DNA of 64,000 bases from Adiantum capillus-veneris (taxonomy: Eukaryota; Streptophyta; Polypodiopsida; Polypodiales; Pteridaceae): contig CM043960.1 of assembly GCA_014529385.2 (NCBI GenBank), forward strand, positions 123,579,543 to 123,643,542, in the 5' to 3' direction. A model generated the notes under the pieces. The model did not search any database, had not been told where the DNA came from, and saw only the letters and a program-made list of their open reading frames with translations. This document shows, piece after piece, positions 22,419 to 34,292 of this stretch. Position 1 is the first letter of the stretch; every line of letters begins with the position of its first letter. Position numbers and translations under genes: made by a program.

Positions 22419-23232
22419 TTATAAGTATGGCATGAGTTTCAACAGTTCTCCCAAGGTAAGAGTGCATTGGATAGGTGTAGACATGATTGAATGAATGTTG
22501 TCTACTTCGAGGGTTTGTTTGGCTCTTTTGAATTGAGTGGTTTTGCAAATGATAGACTCATCATCGTTATCTCCCAAGTAAGAAGGTAACGTTTTTAATG
22601 TCATCAGTTTAGATATTCCTGAAGCCTCTGACCCGCAATCCCTGTATAAGGATTGTATATCCATGTTTATATCAGATGGTAGGTTATCCAGCCAGACTTC
22701 CTCCATAGGAGCTGACTTTAAAGTTAGGCTCCCATCATTGATCTCCCTTAACTTTTCCCATAAGTTTCTTGGCCAGTCTTCCTCCACGAATGGAATTTTG
22801 TCTAAGGCATCTTCACTGTCCGGCACCATGAGCTCTGCCACCACATTGGATTTTGCTTTCTTTTCTTCTACCGCCAGCTCTTTCGGTTTTGCAATACTTT
22901 GAAGCTTGGGTTTTTGTTTATCCAGCATTTCCTGCGTGATTCTTATCAAATTTTGATAAGCTTCCAGCTTAGCTGCTTCCATGTGTGGAGATGGATAGTT
23001 TTTCCATCTGTTTTCCATGTTTTGGCCTACTTTTAGTCTGGCTTGGTAGGCTAAATTCACTGCCACTTTCTTTCAACTTGTCCTAAGCTAAAAAAAATTC
23101 TTTCTCTTCATTTTCAACCCATTGTTTTTGTTTTTTCATCTCATATCTTTTGCTTCTGCTCCTTTTGATTCTTTGAGAAGAAACTTTCGTGTTCTCCGAA
23201 TCATCAGAGGAATTGTGTTTCTTTTCCCTTGC
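22419..23232 (-). pseudogene. Gag-protease linker region
   Basis: A 215-codon frame (22419-23066), rich in Lys, Glu and Leu, without a recognised domain. It sits between the gag zinc knuckles and the protease active site and is best read as the C-terminal part of Gag or the Gag-Pro spacer of the same element. Bases 23067-23232 carry only a Lys/Arg-rich remnant. Confidence 0.55.
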
Positions 23233-25626
23233 CTAGGCTCTAGTGATTACCTTGATTGGAACAATCGGTTCGCTCTTTGATGAGCTACTAAGCATTACTT
23301 GGACTACGTTGACTACCGTTTTTTCCTTGTTCGAAGGATTCTTAGGACAATCTTCTGGAAAGTGTCCTCCATTTTTGCAACATTGTATGAAATAGGCTTC
23401 AATTGGTTTGAGGTTTTTGTCAGGCTCTGGATATTCGTTCTTCCAATGGTCATCAGCACCACAGTTATGACAGTTTCCTGTTCTGGGCTTCATCATGGGT
23501 CTTCCCATAGGAGGTCTGACACCTTGATTAGCTACATAATACATTGGTGCGAGCTCTGGTGGAGCATAAGTCATGGTTTCCTTCATTGGTGGTGGGTGTG
23601 GACTATACCAATCTCCCTCTACCATTACTGTAGATGGACTAGGCTCTGCATAAAGTGTCACATGCATTAATTATTGTTCATCTATGATTGCTTCTCAGTT
23701 CATGTACTTTACAGGCACCGCATTATGTCCTGGATAAGGAGGTTGTCCTCCCAACACAGGTTGAGCATACCCATTGGTGGTCTTTGAACTTGAGCCATAT
23801 TAAGTTGATATCTATACATGGGTTGTCATTGTGGCCTCATGGGCACGTACTGAATATTCCCATCATACTTTGGTTTGAAGTAGCACTCATGGGTCTCGTG
23901 GTTGGTCCATTTACCCTCGATTGCACACCTTTTTTGTGGCCTAATTGGTTGTCCTTGTGGGGATATCCTCTGTCTTGGTCCTCTCATAGGTGTTTTTTGC
24001 ATATTGTTCATCATGTCATTCATCCTTTTTAGCATATCTTCTATGGATGAGAGTGGTGCCACGGCAGCCATTCCCACTTGTGCTGGTTTTGTAGATAAAG
24101 TCTTCTCCCTTTGGTTATCCTTAGGGACATCCTCTTCATTAAAGATCTCACAATTGTCTCCTAGGTCGATAGCATCAGACACACACGCCTCTAAGGTTGT
24201 ATGCTTTTTACTATAGAGTATAGCATGAAGTTCTTTGTTTAGCAGTCCCTCTAGAAACAATGAAACAAGTCTCTCCTCTGTAGGTATCTCCATCTCTAGG
24301 CATTTGGCAATGTATTGTTTCATTCGAGTTTCACAATCCCTAGCAGACTCACCATGTTTCTGTTTGAAGCTGTAGATTTGAGCTATCGTATTATGTTTAA
24401 TCCCCATTTTAGAACAAGCAGCTACAAATTCTTGAGCTAATGTATTCAAATCCATGATTGACCTTGGTGGAATGTTTTGGAACCATGTCAATTTCTTCTA
24501 ATGTCATTACAAACCCTTCGAATTGAGTATGGAAATCGAATATACGCTCCGCTTTTAGCACTTGCTGGAAGCTTGCTAAGTGGTCATATGGATCCCCTGA
24601 TCCACTGTATTTTCTGACCCATTTTTGAAAATCAGCTGGTCTGACACATCTATTTGGTTCAACTCCAGGTCTTCTAGGAGATGGTCTTGTTCCAAGTCCT
24701 TCAAACCAGTCTGTCGGAAATAGTGACTCATGTAGCCCTGGGCTGGCCTTAGTGTCACCCGTTTTTCTATGTGATGAGGTGGTTTCTAGTTTTTTCACAT
24801 TACTCTCAGATGATCTCTCATGATGTTTGTCTCTTGGAGTGGTTTCTGGTCCTTGATCCAATATCCAATCCCGTATGGAATACCCTTGGTATTTGGTTTG
24901 TTCTACCTCCTCAGGAGTCATCATAACAAAGTTGTTGTTATAACAATCCCTAAACAAGTAAGTTGGTAGATCCGCAGATCCCTTATCTTTGATTTTGAAG
25001 ATATAGATAATCTTCATGGCCGTTAATTGTCCTGGTCTAGCATGAGAAGTCCACAAAAGATCTTTTATGTTTCTATCTTCCCAACAATAGACTCTGATCC
25101 TAGGATTATCCGTACTAAGCCGTTTCAAGGGCTTCAAGTCTACTTGATCGTATCCCTCGAATTCCAAAGTTGGTGGTCCTTCTTTTGCTGACATATCTGG
25201 GATTATAGTGTTTACTTCTAATCCCCATTTATCTATCACATCAGGATTTTCAATCTGTACATATTGAGTTCCGTTTAGATCCATGGGCATTTTTCCTTGC
25301 TTGTTGGCCCTATCTTCTTCAAACTCAATACCATGATCATCAATGCGAATAGCATACTCTTCGTTACGATCCAAGTAAACCTTGGCTCCATGACAATTAG
25401 TCTTGTAAAAAGAGAGTATATGCTTGTAGCGCATTGTCGTTCCGGTTTCCGAGTGAGTCGAGTAAGAAGACATTTCGGATGTTGAATATGAAAAAGTGTC
25501 CGAGGCTTCTTCAGGAATTGTGTGTAACGAATTGCCTTGATTTACACTTTCTTCAATGGATACTCTACTGGTGTTTTCTCCAAATAGGCCTTTATTTTTT
25601 ATTACACGACCGGATCTAAGGTTCAT
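23233..25626 (-). pseudogene. gag: gag of the giant element (frameshifted)
   Basis: Begins at 25626 with MNLRSGRVIKNKGLF and a ~270-residue Ser/Asp/Glu-rich N-terminus. The retrotransposon-gag domain starts near codon 330 (FQKWVRKYSGSGDPYDHLASF), shifts frame near 24480 and continues in 23826-24491 (TWFQNIPPRSIMDLNTLAQEF, SFKQKHGESARDCETRMKQY, EERLVSLFLEGLL). Nucleocapsid-like knuckles lie in 23233-23667: NCHNCGADDHWKNEYPE, with Tyr at the fourth ligand, and a second Cys/His cluster, CCKNGGHFPEDC. One frameshift near 24485 and one near 23830 separate the parts. Confidence 0.85.
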
Positions 25627-27592
25627 ATAGACTTATGAATCCCTGGATAGAGTACTCAACTTAGATTGACTTGTAGTCAATTTCCACTTGACTCAATTGC
25701 AAATTTCTGTCAAGCCACTGATTCCTCGTCTATAACCAAATTTCTGTATAAAATTTTTCAAATTAGCTATTTTTCTATAAGGACAGTAGAGCTCTTGAGA
25801 ACTCCAGTGATTGGTCTCTGTATTTCACTTCAATTCGTGCTATGGAAGTCAAAATTTTGACTTTAAGATTCAGCTTAGCAAAATCAAAGGTTTAATCTGC
25901 AATCTGTAAATTGAGTGTATCTGTACCAATTTTGATCCAACTAAATCCAAAATTTCCTAGTGGCCTTATTTTATGCTGGTCTAACACTGTATAAGCCCAA
26001 AAGTCAAATTTGAAGTCTCTGGATAGCAGAAGTAAATAATCACGATTATTTACTTTTGTCACTTTTTTGCACTTTCTGGATTGGTTTGGAAAGTATACAA
26101 CTTGCTAAAGCCCTTGGGCAAGTTTCAACAAGTTTGGACAAAATTTGATCAAGTTTACCCACTGTTCCATGTCCGCAGTCTTTGATTTCGAGAATCTGAC
26201 TTAGGTTTCACTTTTGTGGTCCAAATTTCACCAAAATTGATTTGTGGGGTCCAATTGATGTGCTTGACCTTGTGGTATACTCAAATTTGCAAAATCACCA
26301 AGTTTTGAAGCAAATGTAAATAATCGTGATTATTTACTTTTGATACTTTTTTGTAGATTTTTGTCCCAACTTTGACACAGATCTATTAAGCACCTTATAT
26401 TAAGGTCACTAGCCAATTTTCATCAAGTTTGGACAATTTTTGGTCAAGTGGTCATCAATTATCTGTCCACAGACTAACTTTGCAATTTTTGCCACAGTTT
26501 TCACCCAGTGATCCAAATCTTATCAAATTTGGTTTGTGGACTTATTACAACATGGTAAAGCTAGTGGTATGCCAACTTGGTCAAAAAAGTTCATAAACAG
26601 GGCAGATGTAAATAATCACGATTATTTACTTTTGTCAAATTTTTGCAAGTTTTTGGTCAACTGAGCATATACACATGTTTATCACCTTAATATAAGCCTA
26701 TGAATCAATTTTCACCAAGTTTGGATAAAGTTTTTCTCTATTCACACTCAAGATTCAAAAAGTCAGTACAAACTTTAGTTTTCACCCAGTTTTTTGTTAG
26801 TTTAGTGATCCAAATCTCTTGGGCCTTTACAAAAGTTGTTTGTACACATGCAATGAGTCAATGATATGAGCCTTGGTCAAATTAGAGAAAAAAGTTAATA
26901 ATCGGGATTATTAACTTGAGGCTTGAAATGAGCATTTTTTTGAAATTTTCTCAAGGACAGTCCTTTTATGATGTGTTTTAAGGCTATGAATCAAGTCAAA
27001 ACTTAGTTTGGCTTAAAAAGTCACGAAAAAGTAAATAATCTGATTTTTGGTCAAGTTCTTGAAATTTTTACCTCAAAGTGTCCTTGAGCTTACCCACTGG
27101 TTCAGACAACTCTTAGGCTTACTCCCTAGTTGGATTGAGTGAATTCGAGTCTTTTCGTGCTATTTTTAGCCATAGACCTGAAATTCTGTAACCTTACATA
27201 ACAACTCACACTTGATTCTTTCAGAGAGAGCAATGCTATGAAATCCACCTCGGATCCTACTTACCCTACTCCTAGTTTCTCATGCAATGGGGTTGTGGAA
27301 AGTGTACACAAATACTCGTATTCTTGTGTTTTTTATGTTTTTCAGATCTTGATCTTAAGACTTGTTTCGTCTACCAATCATTCTCCAAATCCTAATCTAA
27401 ATCTACAATCCTACAATCCTAAAGGTACTCAGCAAGTATGATTACTTCCACGCTACCTCTACACATCAAAAGACGACAATCTTAGGCTATGCGGTTTCTA
27501 AAAGAGAGTTTTGAACTCTAAGAAAACTTAGAGGAAGTTAAAGTACAATTACACAACACGCTCATGTTTTTCCCTAGTTTAGGTCTCTTCGA
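25627..27592 (-). other. ~2 kb repeat-bearing leader of the giant element
   Basis: Untranslated region between primer site and gag ATG. No credible frame. It is dominated by a degenerate ~287-bp tandem repeat whose most conserved part is a palindrome (listed separately). Confidence 0.8.
26032..27040. repeat. Palindromes at ~287-bp spacing (array 2)
   Basis: Perfect or near-perfect palindromes lie at 26032-26053, 26316-26337, 26608-26629 and 26894-26915, and a half-site at 27031-27040. Half-sites are GTAAATAATC and GATTATTTAC, or GTTAATAATC and GATTATTAAC in the fourth. Spacings are 284, 292 and 286 bp. In the fourth copy both arms changed together from TAAAT to TTAAT, keeping the pairing. 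The spacers share 'caagtttggac' phrases. Confidence 0.9.
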
Positions 27593-27610
27593 TCCCCGGC
27601 AACGGCGCCA
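27593..27610 (-). promoter_or_regulatory. Primer-binding site, tRNA-Asp type
   Basis: The minus strand reads TGGCGCCGTTGCCGGGGA two bases after the LTR. It is complementary to the 3' end of plant tRNA-Asp and is the primer site typical of Athila/Tat-type elements. Confidence 0.92.
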
Positions 27611-27612
27611 AA

Positions 27613-28532
27613 TGTGGGACGCATGTTTAACCTCACTATCCTATCTTATTGCAGTATTAGCGAGAACCACGATTAATTTGTCAAACCATGGGACGAAGTT
27701 GACTCAACTAGTGCATAGATGCTACAAGAGGTTCTCAATCTCTTGGATAGCAAATAACAACTCGAATCTAACTCAAGCTACACTCAAGTGACTGAAATCA
27801 CCAAAAGCCAATCGCTCATCGGCAAGCAAATCACATCCGTTACAACATCAAATGACATCCAAACATAACGAAACTTCTAGGAAAAGTTTATAAGACCTAA
27901 GCACACATGCCTATGGCCTCAAACCCCACTTTCGGTCAAGTTCCAAAATAGCGATAATTAATAGCAGTGGATTTTTGACCTAGTTGTTTTTGACCCAGAA
28001 TGCATCTAAATGCTTAGCAATGATGCCCCAATATCCCACCTATGCTTAGTTTTCGTTTTAAAAGTGTAAATTCCTAGTTATGATGAAATTAGACCGCGGG
28101 TCAACGACGCTAAAAGCTACGAAATACTGTGAACTGCTTACGTCAATGCGTAGAGCTCTTACCTGCGGTTTCAATGCAACAAACGCATTCGCAATGTGAC
28201 AACCGGAGATGAAGTAGAAAGCGCGAGAAGGAGAGAAGTGAGCGCCGTTAGCTCACCTGTGTATTTCTTATCCAAAAACTTATAAAAAACTTACAAAAAT
28301 TGGTTTTTATACCTTAGCCAAGGTTTTTGGATGGTCAAGAGTAATAATCTGGAGTTCTACCAAAGCTGGGAATTGAATGGCTGATACAATCTGGAAGCTT
28401 GTAGCCCCGGCTCATTAATTACAAGGTTTATCAAGAAAACAGGAGTTACAGTATTTTTGATTTATCAAAATAATAATTCTTTTTACAAGGAGAACTCCAA
28501 AAAATGGTGTCCACGTTAGCTTGCTGCTAACA
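27613..28532 (-). repeat. 5' LTR of the giant element
   Basis: 920 bp from TGTGGGACGC to GCTAACA; pairs with 9648-10567. The palindrome half-site seen in the other LTR is mutated here to AATAGCGATAATTAAT at about 27948-27963. Confidence 0.95.
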
Positions 28533-28537
28533 GCAAT

Positions 28538-28743
28538 AAATGCACAGCAGTTAGTTTTAGCCGTTTTCGACGTGTAAAGCATGTAGTTATTCTCCGTGCA
28601 TGTCAGCAATGGTAGTATGAATGATATGAGATAGAGAGAGAGAGGGGGGGAGAGGTAGAGGGTGGTGCACATATGACTAGGTTGAGAGAGAGAGAGAGAG
28701 AGAGAGAATCATTTAGGTAGATTGCAAAATTTGTAAGCCTATT

Positions 28744-28822
<79 letters not shown>

Positions 28823-28848
28823 AGTGATAGAGAGAGAGCGGGAGGGTG

Positions 28849-28884
<36 letters not shown>

Positions 28885-28950
28885 GGATAAGGATAGGGTA
28901 GTTGAGAGAGACAGAGAGAGATATGCAAAAATTTTATCATGAAGGTCGCC
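28538..28950. other. Microsatellite-rich spacer
   Basis: No gene seen. GA tracts at about 28682-28707, 28791-28820 and 28853-28880 and an AT tract at about 28747-28790. It lies just upstream of the first ORF-X exon. Confidence 0.85.
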
Positions 28951-28993
28951 ATGCCAAGCCCAGGAAAAGGTAAACCCTATGATTTTTGTTTTG

Positions 28994-29029
<36 letters not shown>

Positions 29030-29346
29030 CAACAATTTGGGAGGTCTTTTGGCGCGCGAAGTTGTCTTTAATGTAAGCCGATCGTCATCCGCGTGCCGTA
29101 GCGGACTCAGTAGATAAGTGATAAGCTATCATATAAGACCAACAGAGAGTGAGAGAGAAGCCCCTCTTTTCAATTTGTTGTCCTATGGCACGCATAAGCG
29201 TAGAATTGGTCTGCCAATCGTTCTTCACGCACCGTGAAGCATATAAGTGGTAAGAAAAAAGGGAGTTAGAGGAGTTGAACTCAAATAAAATGAGCTGCTA
29301 TAAGTAAACTCTATAAAATAAAATAAAAAACCTATGAGACCAATAT

Positions 29347-29385
<39 letters not shown>

Positions 29386-29608
29386 GAACCAACCTACCTT
29401 GGTAATACTTACCAATACTTATCATTTATTCCCTGTATTTTGTTTTTCTAAGGATTAAGTTCCCACAGAATGAAGAGACAGAGGGTGGATCCAGATTTGT
29501 CCTAGGTGAACAGGAAGCAGAAGAGAGACCACCTAAGTTGCTGAGAGGCTCTTTAAAGAGAGATGTGGACTTTGCTCTTGCTAAAGATACATTTCTTGGA
29601 GATGACGT

Positions 29609-30477
29609 TGTTGGGAAACAAGGAAACTAAAACACCTCTATAGCGATGTCACCGAAGAGCGTTGAAAGAGCACTACAAGAACAAAAAACCTTTGGAAAAT
29701 CTCTTTGAAATACCACAAGTCCAACAAGAGTAGTCCCCTTGGGAATTTACTGGCCATCGCCCACCCAAGAGACTATGCCACAAAGAAGGAAGAAACTTGT
29801 TTAGGCATAGAATTACGGACATCGCCTACCAATTCTCTTGAAAAAAAAGCTTTTCCCTTCATAAAAAACCACTTTAAAACTCCCCCTTAAAAGCTTACAT
29901 CACCACAAGACGTATGGGTTTCCACAATTCAACCTACATAGTTTGCCCCAAAGCTGCCATACATTGTAGGCTGCATAGAACAAACCATAACTCCAAAACC
30001 TCAACTCCAAAAGACATTATTTCAAACTTCAAAAAATCTCTGCAAACTCTGCAACAAAAGTGCTGAAATCCTTCAAATCAAACCCATGAACAACTATGTG
30101 CAAAATCAACGCGAACAGGATGTTGTAGCAGGAAGACTCGGTGTAGAGAGAGATAGTCGAGGGCAAAAAACTGCATCCAAAGGCATCAAGAAGCCAGAAC
30201 GAGCTCAAAACTGCAAAATTCTGAACTTTGACTGAAATTTTTTAAGTTTGTATATGATTTTAAGTTATATACAAGTCTCACTTCAAAAAACTCACTCACG
30301 GGCACTTACAGCAGCTTGACAGATGTCACTAGACTAGCGACTTGTAGTGCATGTACATGTGCTTGCTAAAGCAAGCTAAAAATCCCACAAAAATAAATCC
30401 CACACACACTTTTGACATTGGTCTCATGTCCGTATGTATAAATTTACAAAAACGGGGTGTCAAAAATGCGCCCAACA
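29609..30477 (-). repeat. 3' LTR of the gag-only element
   Basis: About 869 bp, highly similar to 32197-33068 from the first to the last base. Confidence 0.9.
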
Positions 30478-30999
30478 TAGTTTGCCAAACCCCCAGTCTG
30501 CTAGAGCATTCATGCTCAGCAGTAGCATAAACATGTTGTCCACCTGGATCAAAAGGCCATATAACATAAGCACAAAATTCATGAAGAAACACCAGACATA
30601 TCAATTGTGTCACTTTCAATATCAAAGCATAAACCATATGTAGAATACAAATCCTGTTTAGGCATAAAGTACTCTCAACAGATACCACACGGAGAAAGCC
30701 TTTCACAACTACAACATCCAAAGAAGCCTTTAACATCTCCTCCAAAAGGTCTTCAACCTTTAACTCAGCTATTTCCATATCCTCATGCATATTCATATCA
30801 TTACCACCACTCTTCATTAAGCATCCATCCAATTCAACCATACCATGTTTGATAGGTAAGCCACCCTTCATACATAACATAGGCTTCTTAATAAGAGGAT
30901 CAAGAAAGGTAGCATCATCCATATTCACATGAGGTATAAAAGGAGAATCTCCATCATTTTTCACATCATCTAATCTCTGAATATTCTCTTCATTATCAG

Positions 31000-31865
31000 T
31001 TAAGGCACAGCTACCCACATCATCATACAAATCACAAGTTTCTCATTGATAGGCTCTTCATCAACAACACAAGTAGTATACCTAATTGCTTCATCACCCT
31101 TTTGCATACAATCACCCAAAGAATATACTCGAGAACCCTCAGCATACACATCACCCTCATTATCATTGTTATCTTCCTTGACCTCCATCATGTGATCCTC
31201 AACTACCTCATCTACAAGAGAAGAACTCACAGCAACAACATTGGTATCAGAGAAATACTCCTCCTCATTGTAACATATATTAGAAGCATTAGCCATGTGA
31301 CTTGGACATTCAAAATGATCATTTCCTTGCATTTAGACTCATTCATGACCATGGTAGCCTTCTTTCCTACATCCATCATACTAGCATCATCATCTTTGAC
31401 AGGAAGGTTGACATCAAAGCGCTTAAACCACAAATATGGCATACATTGAGCATTCTTCTTGATCTCATTATGCATATGACATTCTTCTTTCACATGCTCA
31501 AGATAGTGAGAAACATGGAAGTCTTCATTGCATACCTTTTCCACATTTATGTGTAAAACATAAGATACATTTGGCTTCACATCTTCTTGCAATCCAAGCT
31601 CTTGCATTCTCTCTAACTTCCATTCCTTATGCTTTGCAACCTTTACTGCATCATCAAATGTAAGTGGCCTTTTAAGCTCAACCTTTAACTTCAAATGAGC
31701 CTTCAAACTTTTCATAAACATAAACTTTTTAAGCATAAGAGGAGGAGCATCACTGCCTAAAGAAACACACCATCTCTTCCACAAGGCATTAAACTCCTTG
31801 ACAAAGGCATCTACACTTTGACCATCACATTGCACAAGTCCTTCAATGGAGTGCCATACATCCAT
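31000..31865 (-). pseudogene. gag: gag-like frame of the gag-only element
   Basis: Minus-strand frame 31227-31865 with MDVWHSIEGLVQCDGQSVDAF, FNALWKRWCVSLG, MFMKSLKAHLKLKVEL and DDAVKVAKHKEWKLERMQ, the pattern of the retrotransposon-gag domain. It shifts frame near 31330 into 31000-31332, an acidic stretch with a Cys/His cluster (FECPSHMANASNICYNEEE). 30478-31000 holds further damaged frame. No protease, RT or integrase follows, so mobility would need enzymes from another element. Confidence 0.65.
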
Positions 31866-32196
31866 TGGGTCCTCTACCTCTTGAACTTCTCAAGAAAATC
31901 CTTCTTTAATGAATCATAAGTCATCACCAATGGAGGATGAGATGATTTCAACCCAAACTCATACTCATCATACACATATCCTTGCATCCTCTTTCAAGCA
32001 AAAGAACAAAATCTTGAGCATAATCATTCGATCTTCCTTATTTTCCATCAAACAAGAAACCTCCATCTTTTTAATTAATGCATCAGAATCCTCACCTACA
32101 TGACCATAGAACCTTGGAAACTATGTCACCATAGCCATCAAAGCTGTCAATTGAAGGTCACTTGAAGAAGATCCTCGGTGGCGGGCACCAAAACAC

Positions 32197-33068
32197 TATT
32201 GGGAAACAAGAAAACTAAAACACCTCTATAGCGATGTCACCCAAGAGCGTTGAAAGAGCACTACAAGAACATTACAAGCTTTGGAAAATCCCTTTGAAAC
32301 ACCACAAGTCCAACAAGAGTAGTCCCCTTGGGAATTTACTGGCCATCGCCCACCCAAGAGACTATGCCATAAAGAAGGAAGAAACTTGTTTAGGCACGGA
32401 ATTATGGACGTCGCCTACCAATGCTCTTGAAAACAAAGCTTTCCCCTTCATCAAAAACCACTTTAAAAATCCCCCTTCAAAGTATACAGCACCCACAAGA
32501 TGTATGGGTTTCCACAACTCAACCTACATAGTTTTTCCCCAAAGCTGCCATACTCTGTAGGCTGCAGAGAACAGACCACAACTCCAAAACCCCAACTCCA
32601 AAAGACACGATTTCAAACTTCAAAAAATCTCTGCAAACTCTGCAACAAAAGTGATGAAATCCTTCAAATCCAACCCATGCACAACTATGTGAAAAATCAA
32701 CGCGAACAAGATGTTGTAGCAGGAAGACTAGGTGTAGAGAGAGCTAGTCGAGGGCAAAAAACTGCATCCAAAGGCATCAAGAAGCCAGAACGAGCTCAAA
32801 CCTGAAAAATTATGAACTTTGACTGAAATTTTTTAAGTTTGTACATGATTTTAAATTATATACAAGTCTCACTTCAAAAAACCCACTCACGAGCACTTAC
32901 AGCAGCTTGACAGTTGTCACTAGACTAGCGACTTGTAGTGCATGTACATGTGCTTGCTAAAGCAAGCTAAAAACCCCACAAAAATAATCTCACACACACT
33001 TTTTCCATCAGGCTCATGTCTGTATGTACAAATTTACAAAAAACGGGGTGTCAAAAATGCGCCCAACA
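32197..33068 (-). repeat. 5' LTR of the gag-only element
   Basis: About 872 bp; pairs with 29609-30477. Its inner edge starts TATTGGG, one change from TGTTGGG. Confidence 0.9.
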
Positions 33069-33959
33069 ACGACGTTGTGGGGACTCCAATGACTCAGAAG
33101 CTTCAGAACAAGAAGAAGTGCCTAGGTTACTAGCACCAAAAACCAAAACATTGATCTATCTTCTGTCAGTGAACTAGCTACAAAATGTAAGAAAGGGGTT
33201 GAAGATCCTGCATGTGTGGATGAAAGACCTTTTGATTTTGCAGTACCTCCAGGAGCTGCTGAAATGTTCAACAAGGTCTCTTCTCTCTTCAATGCCCCTT
33301 TCATTCTGGATGACCTTATAGCTCAGCACAACGATTTCCTCAAGTCTAAAAGAGACAAGTTTGAGCTTGAGGTCCACAAGGGCAGGGTGGTTCTTGCTGA
33401 CATGGTGGTGGTGCACTTAAAATATTGTGATTCCACAAGATGGTCATACAAGAGGTACTATCAACTGCCTACTATCTATAGACCCTCACGGTGTCCTATG
33501 CACGAAAAAGTCCGCAAGCTAATAAAAGAATCCTTTGGGTTCCTTCTATTCTTACATTCTCTATGTGCTAGTCTGTTGAAAGATCCTTCAGAGGTAATGG
33601 ATGAGGAGGATCTAGCACCTGATGAACAAGATGATGAGGACTTGGAGTCCAATGAGGAGGTTCCTGAGATTTAGGAGGATATTAATCTTGAGGCAAAGGC
33701 TAAAGAGGTGCAACAAAGAAAAATAATTACAGTTAAAACATTTGATATGAAACTACCTTTAGATGTCTCTGGCTTTAATGAGAAACAAGCCACATGGATG
33801 CTTCCTGGACTTCTAGACTTCAAATTTGGTGAGAGATCTTACAATTTCCTCCATGACATTCAAAGTATATTTTCTTTAAGGGAGGACTTTGCCCTTGCAA
33901 CACTCTCCAAATTTCAAGAGGGGAGGAGTGGATTTGTATCTGGTGACAGCAATGACAAC

Positions 33960-33983
33960 CATTAGGAAATTTTGGAGGTCATT
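33960..33983 (+). repeat. Left terminal inverted repeat, 24 bp
   Basis: Starts CATTAGGAAATTTTGG and matches the reverse complement of 60768-60791 at all 24 positions; similarity stops beyond them. Confidence 0.92.
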
Positions 33984-34292
33984 ATAGAATTTTGACTTTC
34001 TCTCTCTAGAAAATAGGTGTGGCAAAAGCAAATGTAAACTTGGAATAACCATTCAAAAAGTTCACTTACAAGTAGATTCTTGCCACAGTGTCAAAACGGC
34101 CGTGATGATTGAAGAATATATCGTTTTCAGTTGCATTTAATGAACATCCTAGAATTGGAGGGAGTTTCCTATACATGGAATGTATGACTAAATGAAATAG
34201 GACGTATCCTTCCAAACCTGCTCTCTCCTTAATCTCTCATTGTTTGTGCACTCACCTTAAAGAAATCCTCCCTTTCTTGTCCTGTTGCACAC

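Larger units (their letters stand above)
9643..28537 (-). mobile_element. Complete 18.9 kb Ty3/gypsy (Tat/Athila-like) LTR retrotransposon
   Basis: Two 920-bp LTRs (9648-10567 and 27613-28532) are flanked by the same 5-bp target duplication, GCAAT, at 9643-9647 and 28533-28537. The minus strand holds, in order, a primer site for tRNA-Asp, a repeat-bearing leader, gag, protease, RT, RNase H, integrase, a second protease-like domain, a spacer with palindromic repeats, a long extra reading frame and a polypurine tract. The LTRs differ at many sites, so the insertion is not recent. The tRNA-Asp primer site, YMDD-type RT, absence of a chromodomain and large extra ORF fit the plant Tat/Athila branch; closer placement needs a tree. 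Confidence 0.93.
29609..33068 (-). mobile_element. Gag-only LTR retrotransposon inserted in ORF-X
   Basis: LTRs at 29609-30477 and 32197-33068 (starts TGTTGGG / TATTGGG, ends CCCAACA) enclose only ~1.7 kb of internal DNA on the minus strand with a gag-like frame and no pol. This fits the non-autonomous TR-GAG/LARD type. Next to the right LTR the minus strand reads TTTTGGTGCCCGCCACCGAG, a likely primer site of unassigned tRNA. Removing it rejoins ORF-X near GDDVV. A clean 5-bp duplication is not seen: GACGTTG occurs at both edges (29604-29610, 33071-33077) but overlaps the left LTR. Confidence 0.85.
28951..33959 (+). pseudogene. ORF-X of the outer transposon copy, 5' part
   Basis: Exon 1 is 19 nt at 28951-28969 (MPSPGK) with donor GTAAAC. 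Exon 2 starts after an AG at 29452 and runs to 29608 (KRQRVDPDLS, stop, then LLRGSLKRDVDFALAKD). It is split there by an LTR element (29609-33068) and resumes at 33069 through 33959. The main body (ERPFDFAVPPGAAEMFNKVSS; RPSRCPMHEKVRKLIKESFG) aligns along its length with the minus-strand copy at 50978-52345. An acidic patch (EDLAPDEQDDEDLESNEE) is followed by a stop at 33672, then LPLDVSGFNEKQATWMLPG. The exon is cut at codon GDSNDN by the inner transposon and resumes at 60792. No known domain recognised. Confidence 0.75.

Noticed and set aside
28713-28952. Possible hydrophobic peptide on the minus strand
   Set aside because: It is a CT/AT microsatellite read as Leu/Ser/Ile/Tyr; low complexity only.
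33957-33965. TTA/TAA next to the TIRs as a PIF/Harbinger-type target duplication
   Set aside because: TTA on the left and TAA on the right are inverted, not direct, copies and belong to the 24-bp TIR itself.
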